NCBI RefSeq assembly: GCF_000953635.1
Contig: NZ_LN614830.1
Location: 1,107,001 to 1,171,000 of the forward strand
Direction: 5' to 3'
From: Legionella micdadei
GTDB lineage: Bacteria > Pseudomonadota > Gammaproteobacteria > Legionellales > Legionellaceae
DNA length: 64,000 bases
Below are positions 57,283 through 64,000 of the stretch, one piece after another. The notes under the pieces were generated by a model. That model was not told the DNA's origin. It saw nothing but the letters and a program-made list of their open reading frames with translations, and did no database searches. Position 1 is the stretch's first letter. Each line of letters begins with the position of its first letter. Position numbers and translations under genes: made by a program.

Positions 57283-58413
57283 TTACAGATGGCTTTGATC
57301 TCCTTTACCGTGCTTAATTTTGAGCAGCATGGATTCCAAAGTTAATCCAGGGCCAAAAGCACAGCTAAATATCATTTTGTTGTGACCGGTATGTGGTTTA
57401 ATTTCATCCCAGATACTTTTTAAAACGAACAAGATCGTTGCAGAAGACATGTTGCCGAATTGGCGTAATACATCGTAAGAATATTTGATTTTTTGCTTTG
57501 AAATAGCCAAAGCTTCTTCACAAGCTTGCAGAATCTTAATTCCCCCTGGGTGAATTGCAAAAATATCTATCATTTCAGGGGTTAATTTTTTTTGGGCAAT
57601 AAGGTTGTGAGTGAAGGCTGCTATCCCCGATTTAATGGCCTGGGGTACGTAAGAAGTAAGTACCATATCAAAACCATGATCACCAATGTGCCACGCCATT
57701 TCTTTTGTGCTTTGAGGAAGCAAATCACAATGAAAAGTCTCTAAGCTAAAATATTTTTCCTGCTGAGGCTCAGCTTCAACAAGCGCGCAGCTTGCACCGT
57801 CAGCAAAAATTGCATTCGATATAAGGTTATCCAAATCTTGTTTATGCTGAAGATGAATAGTGCATAATTCAACACAAACTACTAAAACTTTTGCATTTTT
57901 ATCCGCTTTGCAAAAGGCATCGGCGGTTTTTATGCCGTTGAATGCTGCGTAGCATCCCATAAAATTAATTGCAGTGCGCTTGACATTTGCATTTAGATTC
58001 AATGTTTGAATAATCTCGATATCGATCCCAGGAGCATACATACCTGTGCAGCTAATCGTAATTAAATGGGTAATTTGCTGTCTGTTAAAACCGGGTCGAT
58101 TGACTAGGCAGTTTTCTATTGCTGCTAGGGCTAAGTTAAGTGCGTTTTTACGATAAATCTCCATTCGGGCTGAGGTGCTAGGATAGCCCGCTGCTGGTGT
58201 ATTAGGTATGAAGGTAAATTGATCTTTCGTTTCAATGGAATCAGCTAACACGCTATAGCGACTTTCAATTCCTGATGAATTGTAAATTGATTTGAGCAGC
58301 CTTTTTTTAACGAGATTGAGATTTAATAAATTAGCTAAAATCTCTGCAACATTCTTCTGATTGTATTTATAAGCAGGGTTAGCAGTACCGATTGCAGTAA
58401 TTGCAGTTGTCAT
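57283..58413 (-). CDS. Type III polyketide synthase (chalcone-synthase-like)
   Basis: 376 residues of thiolase fold. The full catalytic triad is visible: Cys154 in NFMGCYAAFNG, His288 in FAIHPGG, and Asn321 in FGNMSSAT. Further family blocks are ISCTGMYAPGID and the C-terminal AFGPGLTLESML. It condenses a starter acyl-CoA with malonyl-CoA units to make a pyrone or resorcinol product. No methyltransferase or oxidase partner is adjacent, so the product is unknown. The DedA gene lies 81 bp upstream on the same strand. Confidence 0.9.
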   Translation of the reverse strand: MTTAITAIGTANPAYKYNQKNVAEILANLLNLNLVKKRLLKSIYNSSGIESRYSVLADSIETKDQFTFIPNTPAAGYPSTSARMEIYRKNALNLALAAIENCLVNRPGFNRQQITHLITISCTGMYAPGIDIEIIQTLNLNANVKRTAINFMGCYAAFNGIKTADAFCKADKNAKVLVVCVELCTIHLQHKQDLDNLISNAIFADGASCALVEAEPQQEKYFSLETFHCDLLPQSTKEMAWHIGDHGFDMVLTSYVPQAIKSGIAAFTHNLIAQKKLTPEMIDIFAIHPGGIKILQACEEALAISKQKIKYSYDVLRQFGNMSSATILFVLKSIWDEIKPHTGHNKMIFSCAFGPGLTLESMLLKIKHGKGDQSHL

Positions 58414-58494
58414 TATTTAATCCGTATCCTTGGTTATCGGGTTAACTAGTCGCTCATCTGATAAACACGCTTATTAGTTAAATCCCTCCTTAGC

Positions 58495-59184
58495 TCAGTT
58501 TAATTTTCTATCAATCTCTGTTTCTAATTTATTGCGCCCATTTGGGGTTATTTTTCGATACGCAAAAGCAATAAAAGGTGGAGTCACTGAAAGTAAAATA
58601 ATGCCGTAAATGACGAGCGAGAAATTTTCTTTAATGAATGGTAATGAGCCTAAAAAATAGCCGAAACCGAGCAAGCTGCCAATCCAAAGCAGTGCGCTGG
58701 TGATATTGTAGAGGGAAAATTGATAAGTTCCCATATATCCTATCCCAGCTACAAAAGGGGCAAAGGTACGGATTATAGGAATAAAACGGGCAAGAATGAT
58801 TGTCTTGCCACCGTGCTTTTCATAAAACTGATGGGTTTCAATTAAATGGTTTTTATTAAATAGCCAGGAAGTTTCGGCTGAAAAAATGCGCGGTCCAATT
58901 AAACGGCCGATAAAGTAATTTAATTGATTACCCAGTATCGATGCTCCGATAAGAAGGAAAAGAAGGAGCATGATGTGCAGTGGGGTAGTAGGCTGAGCGG
59001 CAATACTGCCTGCCACAAAAAGTAAAGAATCGCCTGGAAGAAAAGGGGTTACGACCAAACCTGTTTCACAAAAAATGATAAGGAATAAGACTAAATAGGT
59101 CCAAGTGCCATAAGTGGAAACAAAATTGAGTAAGTAATTATCGATATGTAAAATAAAGTTCAAAAAATGATGTAAATTTTCCAT
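58495..59184 (-). CDS. DedA-family inner-membrane protein
   Basis: 229 residues, about five hydrophobic segments. The family signatures are present: FLPGDSLLFVAGSIAA, the ANQLNYFIGRLIG-like block GNQLNYFIGRLIGPRIF, and ARFIPIIRTFAPFVAGIGYM. DedA/VTT proteins move polyprenyl-phosphate or phospholipid between leaflets and support pH and envelope balance. Confidence 0.92.
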   Translation of the reverse strand: MENLHHFLNFILHIDNYLLNFVSTYGTWTYLVLFLIIFCETGLVVTPFLPGDSLLFVAGSIAAQPTTPLHIMLLLFLLIGASILGNQLNYFIGRLIGPRIFSAETSWLFNKNHLIETHQFYEKHGGKTIILARFIPIIRTFAPFVAGIGYMGTYQFSLYNITSALLWIGSLLGFGYFLGSLPFIKENFSLVIYGIILLSVTPPFIAFAYRKITPNGRNKLETEIDRKLN

Positions 59185-59366
59185 GAGCTGTTTTACTTTT
59201 TTAGTTGCGAAAGCTTATCTCTGTTTATAAATGATAGCAATGATTCCAGGCGATGGATATTGTTAAGTCAAAGATTGAATAAAATAATTTTGTAAAACAA
59301 ATTGCAAAAAGAGTTATTTTGACAAAGAATGTGAGCAAAATGAGCAAATGAAACAGGAAAAGATAG

Positions 59367-60497
59367 ATGTCATTCTATACGCTGGATTTAAGTAGTGGAT
59401 CAATGGATTTTTTAGTCAACGAAATTAGAGGTATCCCTACTGACAATAATACGTTAATTCTTACGCAGTATCCGAATAATCATGATATTAATTTTGAAAG
59501 CTTGTTCACAGGGATGCCCGACTCGATTAAAGAAATTGATGTAACCCAACTGGATGACTGCAAAACGGTTGCACAAATTATCAAAAACTTACCCCCACAT
59601 GTGACCAAATTTACTTTAAATCCAGCGAGTTTCCGCCAGCAGTCAACTGAAAAAATCTGTCAATTGTTAACTATGTTGAGTGCTACTCAAGTTAGTCATT
59701 TAAGCATAGAAGGGCCTGGTCTTGCAGCGGGGAATAAAGAAACCCAAGAAAAAATTATTAAAGCCATTCCACCCAATATCAATTTTCTTACTGTATCGAA
59801 CCAAAACGTTACCCCCGCAAATTTCTTACCTTTTAGCGTGGGATTAAAATCTCTTCCGCCTCATCTAATTAACCTGGATTTGAGTCAGAATGATTTTGAT
59901 AATTTGTCCTTAGAAGAGTTCCTTGTTTTCCTAAAGAATCTTCCTAGGCACATTCGATCGTTATCACTGAGTACAAATGGATTGAACAAATTCATTGCCC
60001 ATATGGATAAAATTTGTGGTGCCCTTCCTCCATTGCTTGAGTTAGATGTTTCCAGCAATGAATTTCAAAGCACCGAGTTACCTAACTTTAGAAATCTAAG
60101 GGCATTGCAGCGCATTGATTTAAGAGGACATTGTTTCGAACTTACTATGGGTTACCCTGAGTTGTGCGATTTTTTCCGTCAGAGCCTTCATGAGACAGTC
60201 ACTGCAGTGATGCTAGAAGCTAAGGTCACTGACCCCAATTTTAGTCAGCTCACGAATTATACTATTAATCCTCGGGATTTCACTTTTGAGGAGTATAAAA
60301 ATACCAGTTTAGTCGAGACAAAAGCTCTTCAAGAAGAGCTTGTTGAAACGCTACCAATGCCTCAAGATACTCGACTTACTTTTGAACAATTTCAGGGGTA
60401 TGTGGGTAGGGTTTTTCAAGAAGCCCATCAGAGGACAAGAAGCAAAGTGGACGATAAGGCGCCCAGTCATGCTCCTGGCTCTCCGTATTCTTTTTGA
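59367..60497 (+). CDS. Leucine-rich-repeat protein, candidate effector
   Basis: 376 residues without signal peptide. Irregular LRRs run from about residue 45 to 260, several with the LPPHLxxLDLSxNxF form (LPPHLINLDLSQN, LPRHIRSLSLSTN, LPPLLELDVSSNEF) that recalls Salmonella/Legionella LRR effectors. A helical C-terminal region and a Ser/Pro tail (SHAPGSPYSF) follow. Not a paralogue in close sequence of the gene at 42693. Cargo role inferred from type only. Confidence 0.7.
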   Translation: MSFYTLDLSSGSMDFLVNEIRGIPTDNNTLILTQYPNNHDINFESLFTGMPDSIKEIDVTQLDDCKTVAQIIKNLPPHVTKFTLNPASFRQQSTEKICQLLTMLSATQVSHLSIEGPGLAAGNKETQEKIIKAIPPNINFLTVSNQNVTPANFLPFSVGLKSLPPHLINLDLSQNDFDNLSLEEFLVFLKNLPRHIRSLSLSTNGLNKFIAHMDKICGALPPLLELDVSSNEFQSTELPNFRNLRALQRIDLRGHCFELTMGYPELCDFFRQSLHETVTAVMLEAKVTDPNFSQLTNYTINPRDFTFEEYKNTSLVETKALQEELVETLPMPQDTRLTFEQFQGYVGRVFQEAHQRTRSKVDDKAPSHAPGSPYSF

Positions 60498-60511
60498 GTT
60501 CTTATCTCATA

Positions 60512-61492
60512 CTATACAAAATCCGGGGTAGAAGTTACTGTCCCAATTTCATGATTCGATGCGTTTTCTTCATCTACATCGAGCCCTACTGCTTTTGCTT
60601 GCTCTATAACCAAACCATAAGTGGTTTCCGGCCCTCCAACATTACCGTATTTATCCGATATTCGTTGAATAAAACTTTCGTAACTTAGCATATAAGCCTT
60701 ATCTGGTTCACCTGGGATGGATTCATTATAAGGATCCCTGAAGAAAACAAATGGCCTACCATCAATGAGTTTGACTTGATCAACAATCACGCAATGGGTC
60801 CATGTTGAGGCATGCAATGTGCCTTTTTTAAAGAAATAGACCTGGCGACTTGTTGTACTTTCTTGTGAGTGAAATTGAACGTTAGCCCTACCATGGAAAC
60901 ACATGCCGTATTTGCCTTGAAAAATGATTTGCCCATTTTCTCGCAGTGCCTGTTGTAAACCTTCAAATCCATCTTGAATAGTCCAATCTAGATTTTCGAA
61001 ACCAAATTGCTGATCGAGTTTGTCCATTAAAGCAAAGAATGCCCATTTACCCCGAAGACAATCATCTGCCATGTTGTAAAATTTAATGGAGGTTGTCGAT
61101 TTTCCCGATTGAAAATATTCTGTCTTTTTACGGATAAAATCAGGATGTTTGAAAATTTCAGTGATTGGATCAAAACTCAAGTGCTCCAAACCACGGGTAC
61201 ATTCTTCAAGCAAAGCCGAGTAATCCAGGGGTTGTGTCGCCATAATTTTTTTGATTTTTTTAAGGATTAATTCGTTTTTTCTTCCATTTATTTCTTTTAA
61301 ATCCTCGCTTTTTTCTGCTTCTTTACCGTAGAAGATTCTTAATCTTTCACGCGAAGCAATCGTGCAAGTAACGCCTTCTTGTCCTTTGAGTGGTTTGACT
61401 GTGCCATCAGATTTTATTTTACCCTGATGAGATTTAACTAAAACGTTTTCTTTGGTATCTATGACTAATTGAACTTCACGTCTTGCTTTCAT
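60512..61492 (-). CDS. Papain-like fold protein, candidate cysteine-protease effector
   Basis: 326 residues from ATG 61492 (a GTG at 61504 is also in frame). The C-terminal half has the pattern THCVIVDQVKLIDGRPFVFFRDPYNE followed by Tyr and SYESF, which is the His/Asp arm of C39- and papain-like peptidases: His233 and Asp253. A nucleophile candidate is Cys43 in GQEGVTCTIAS with Gln38 as oxyanion residue; Cys198 is another. No signal peptide. It lies between two LRR genes. The fold is my reading of the motif order and is uncertain, and the substrate is unknown. Confidence 0.55.
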   Translation of the reverse strand: MKARREVQLVIDTKENVLVKSHQGKIKSDGTVKPLKGQEGVTCTIASRERLRIFYGKEAEKSEDLKEINGRKNELILKKIKKIMATQPLDYSALLEECTRGLEHLSFDPITEIFKHPDFIRKKTEYFQSGKSTTSIKFYNMADDCLRGKWAFFALMDKLDQQFGFENLDWTIQDGFEGLQQALRENGQIIFQGKYGMCFHGRANVQFHSQESTTSRQVYFFKKGTLHASTWTHCVIVDQVKLIDGRPFVFFRDPYNESIPGEPDKAYMLSYESFIQRISDKYGNVGGPETTYGLVIEQAKAVGLDVDEENASNHEIGTVTSTPDFV

Positions 61493-61689
61493 ATTTATAA
61501 ACACATTCTGATCATAATTTTGTATAGTTTAAATAAAAATTATTAAAGAAATATTACGTATAACTTAAGGAAATATTAAGGAAAAATTTTTAAGAACACC
61601 CCTGAAATAGAAGTGAGGGGGCTAAGCTTGGTTGACTTTAAATTGAACAAACAGTACGATGACGATATTTTTATCTGCAGGAGTGAAAC

Positions 61690-63078
61690 ATGAAGTATTA
61701 CCGATTGCAGCGCATCAAGGACAAATTTAATTGTCCTTCCCCCGAAAAGATAGCTTCTATTTCTTATTTAGACATTTCTGGAAACCAATTAAGGGAATTA
61801 TCAGCCTCAGAATTTAGCAAATTTTTAAGTCATTTTGATCATCCATTGGATACGCTTGATTTAGGAGGAAACGAATTCGGCAGAGGTAATCTTAGAAATT
61901 TTAACCTGGGCAATTTGCCAAAAGCCCGGAATTTGGATTTATCAGGTAATGAATTGGCTCATAAAACAGCGAATGAGGTTGCTGAATTTTTGGGCACTAT
62001 TTCAGTAGGGGTTGATTCAGTAAATTTAAGTGTTAATCAATTCAATCGATACAGTGCCGATGAGCTAATTACCATTTTATCCGCTTTACCTAAAACCGTG
62101 ACCAAGATGAATTTAAGCGGTAACAATTTAGGGAATATGGATACGGGGGAACTGATTAAATTTTTAAGTAAGATTCCTGAACACATTGTTGAACTTGATT
62201 TATGTTGGAATAATTTTGAACGAAAAAAAATCGACGAGCAAGTGAGAGTTTTATCCGCTATTCCACCATCTGTTAAGGCGCTAAAAACTAGTATAAAAAT
62301 TAGTAATGCCGTCGATCAATCCTTCTTTTCTCTAATAAAAGCACATCTTAAAGCGACATTAACATCTCTTTCAATTCATTGGGCTAATTTACAGCAGGTG
62401 TCGACTGTTCAAGTCAGGGAAGCACTCAGTCAATTACCTCCAAACTTGGAACTTCGTTTTGATAGCCATCACTTTGGTGATGCAAAACAAGCGATAATAG
62501 AGAAATTATGCGAAGCTTTGCCCGATAATATTAGGCATTTTTACTTAAGTAATGATGAAGTTGTTGAGCCGTCAACTGTGTGGGCAGAGTTACTGACTAG
62601 GAAAGTACAAGAAGTTGTGGCCAGGGAAGGAAGCCAAGGTGTCAATTTTGAACAAGTTACTTTACCAGTAAACATTAATCAAGGGTTATTCAATAGGCTA
62701 ATTAAATGGTATGAGAAAAAAAATGATGGATTATCTCTACTAATTTGTGGTCTCTTAGCACAAGGTAAAATTGCTTCGTATAATTGGGGAAGTGACAGAT
62801 GGGCAACGACTGAAAAAAGAATGCATGATGCATTGTCTTTTTATTTTAGAGCCGGAACTGTGGATCCAAACCTTAGATCTGTTGTCGAGTTTCTGGTTTG
62901 GGAGATTAAAACGACAACACTTTTTGATTCCGTGAAAAACAGATTAAGGCAAGCCTATTGGGCTCCTTCAGAAAAACATGTTCCTTCTTACAGCATTTTC
63001 GGCAAAAAAGCACCGCCTCCTGTTGTTCCTTTGGTGGATGACAGTTGTTGGTTATATGATAAAAAGGTTAATCTCTAA
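61690..63078 (+). CDS. Leucine-rich-repeat protein, candidate effector
   Basis: 462 residues starting after GGAG (61680) at a good distance. LRRs occupy about residues 20-190 (YLDISGNQLREL, TLDLGGNEFGRG, NLDLSGNELAH, KMNLSGNNLGNMD, ELDLCWNNFE), then weaker repeats to about 280, and a helical C-terminal half without a known domain. No signal peptide. The same type of protein lies 1.2 kb upstream, so this is a small island of such genes. Secretion is inferred. Confidence 0.72.
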   Translation: MKYYRLQRIKDKFNCPSPEKIASISYLDISGNQLRELSASEFSKFLSHFDHPLDTLDLGGNEFGRGNLRNFNLGNLPKARNLDLSGNELAHKTANEVAEFLGTISVGVDSVNLSVNQFNRYSADELITILSALPKTVTKMNLSGNNLGNMDTGELIKFLSKIPEHIVELDLCWNNFERKKIDEQVRVLSAIPPSVKALKTSIKISNAVDQSFFSLIKAHLKATLTSLSIHWANLQQVSTVQVREALSQLPPNLELRFDSHHFGDAKQAIIEKLCEALPDNIRHFYLSNDEVVEPSTVWAELLTRKVQEVVAREGSQGVNFEQVTLPVNINQGLFNRLIKWYEKKNDGLSLLICGLLAQGKIASYNWGSDRWATTEKRMHDALSFYFRAGTVDPNLRSVVEFLVWEIKTTTLFDSVKNRLRQAYWAPSEKHVPSYSIFGKKAPPPVVPLVDDSCWLYDKKVNL

Positions 63079-63103
63079 AATTTTGAGTTACTAAAGGATA
63101 GCG

Positions 63104-63805
63104 ATGCCCAATGCAATCAGGGTTAAAAAAGCCATTCATTTTTTCATCGCAATTACTATGCTGGGCACTGCTGTAGCTGAAACAAATTTCTCTTCCCGCA
63201 CAGAAAACAAATTATATCAATTAGAACAAATGAATCGATTTTTAGGGGAAGTAATTGTTTTTACTGAAGTAGATCAAAATAAATTGCCGCCGCCTTATGA
63301 TTTCCTACTTACCCAACATCTCATGACTATGGGTGTAGAGCAGTATTATCACCGTACTCCGCAAATACGAGCAATCCATGTTTTAAAAAATGCAAAAGCA
63401 AATACTTATTCACGGGTGATTACGATGTTGGTTGATCGGGATCACGCTCGTAATAACGTCAAAATGGCGCAAGTGAAAAAAGATGCACTTGTCGTGGAAT
63501 TAGCTTTTATCACAATCAATTTCAACGCATTACCTGAAAAGATAGTAAGCGCTGTGCTAAACACTCAAATTCCTTTCGGGAAGCTTTTAGCAACACACAA
63601 GATAGAAACATTGAACGATGATCGGCATTATTTTGCAGTACAGTGCAATGAAGTAATCACAAAATATATTCCGTGTGGGAAGAATGCTATTATCTATGGG
63701 CGTACCAATACAATAATAAGGAAAAAGGATAAACAATGGCTTGCTAAAGTCGTTGAAATTTTATCGGGCGCGAAATGCAAAGATGAGAATTGCCAACAGA
63801 TATAG
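63104..63805 (+). CDS. Exported protein, possibly chorismate-lyase-like fold
   Basis: 233 residues with a signal peptide (about 8-25, ending AVAE). The mature part has SRVITMLVDRDHAR, TQIPFGKLLATHKIE and a final IIYGRTNTIIRKKDKQWLAKVVEIL. The order 'PFG-x-LL ... R-x-x-I ... V-E-I-L' resembles the UbiC/DUF98 chorismate-pyruvate-lyase fold, but the match is loose and such a protein in the periplasm would be unusual. Two Cys pairs (CNE...PCG and CKDENC) may form disulfides. Confidence 0.5.
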   Translation: MPNAIRVKKAIHFFIAITMLGTAVAETNFSSRTENKLYQLEQMNRFLGEVIVFTEVDQNKLPPPYDFLLTQHLMTMGVEQYYHRTPQIRAIHVLKNAKANTYSRVITMLVDRDHARNNVKMAQVKKDALVVELAFITINFNALPEKIVSAVLNTQIPFGKLLATHKIETLNDDRHYFAVQCNEVITKYIPCGKNAIIYGRTNTIIRKKDKQWLAKVVEILSGAKCKDENCQQI

Positions 63806-63871
63806 ACTAATTATCTGATTATATTTATATTTTAATTTTAGGTTCTATCAAAAGCATTTAAGGCCAATATT

Positions 63872-64000
63872 ATGCAGTGTACGGAAGTACCTTTGAAAAA
63901 GACACAGGTTGAAGTGAATTTGCCAGAACGCGATATGCTGGCAAGTTTACCTTGTGGCTTGGTTGTGCTTAATGCCCAAGGTTATATTCTTTGGTTAAAC
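63872..64000 (+). CDS. PAS-domain sensor histidine kinase, 5' end only (possibly FleS-like)
   Basis: 43 codons to the window edge from ATG 63872, with AAGG about 9 bp upstream. The segment MLASLPCGLVVLNAQGYILWLN matches the start of a PAS domain (LPxGLVVLDxxGxIxxxN) as found in FleS/FlrB and NtrB-type kinases. FleS with FleR would control flagellar genes, but with only the first residues visible other PAS kinases are equally possible. Confidence 0.5.
   Translation, partial: MQCTEVPLKKTQVEVNLPERDMLASLPCGLVVLNAQGYILWLN

Noticed and set aside
57050-57298. 82-codon frame after rarA
   Set aside because: No ribosome site or family motif, and other frames of like length overlap it.

Overview
The window is AT-rich gammaproteobacterial DNA, most likely from a Legionella species or close relative. 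Three things point there. It has the FleQ/sigma-54-type flagellar block fliMNOPQR-flhBAF-fleN-fliA-motCD. It has the housekeeping runs infA-aat-trxB and ftsK-lolA-rarA. It also has several leucine-rich-repeat (LRR) and charged coiled-coil proteins of the kind Legionella exports through Dot/Icm. No tRNA, rRNA or CRISPR array was seen.

Layout. 1-10.0 kb is a rearranged Pel-type exopolysaccharide region: a PelB C-terminal (porin) part, a metallo-beta-lactamase/Rieske fusion, nucleotide-sugar enzymes, a full pelA, and a second PelB piece holding only the N-terminal membrane/TPR part. 10-14.2 kb holds an alpha/beta hydrolase, a multicopper oxidase and an unrecognised 393-residue protein. 14.2-21.8 kb is the most unusual segment. 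A tight minus-strand operon encodes a small cyclic-nucleotide-binding-fold protein, an HlyD-type adaptor, a C39-peptidase ABC exporter and a partner ABC exporter. Divergent from it are three small genes with a near-identical 48-residue leader ending in GG and unrelated short cationic cores, plus the remains of a fourth. This looks like an NHLM-type peptide export system with its own precursor family and no visible modification enzyme. 22-24.3 kb holds a small membrane protein and a DprE2/DprE1-like pair.

24.4-36.4 kb is the flagellar export, switch and stator block behind a well-matched sigma-54 promoter. It is followed by an intact IS256-family element with an 8-bp target duplication. 38-41.6 kb has a charged effector-like protein, prfB with its programmed frameshift, and lysS. 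41.7-44 kb holds small orphan genes and an LRR protein. 44-48 kb is nrdAB with a pair of NrdR boxes and a perfect DnaA box upstream. 48-57 kb is housekeeping: a phosphodiester glycosidase, pmbA, infA, aat, trxB, ftsK, lolA, rarA. 57-64 kb is accessory again: a type III polyketide synthase, a DedA protein, two LRR proteins flanking a papain-like protein, a secreted protein, and the start of a PAS sensor kinase that may be FleS-like.

The peptide system appears to work as a unit. Precursors made from the divergent genes would be cut after GG by the C39 domain and exported through the ABC/HlyD complex. The cyclic-nucleotide-fold protein may couple this to a signal. All functional assignments rest on reading motifs by eye; no database search was run.
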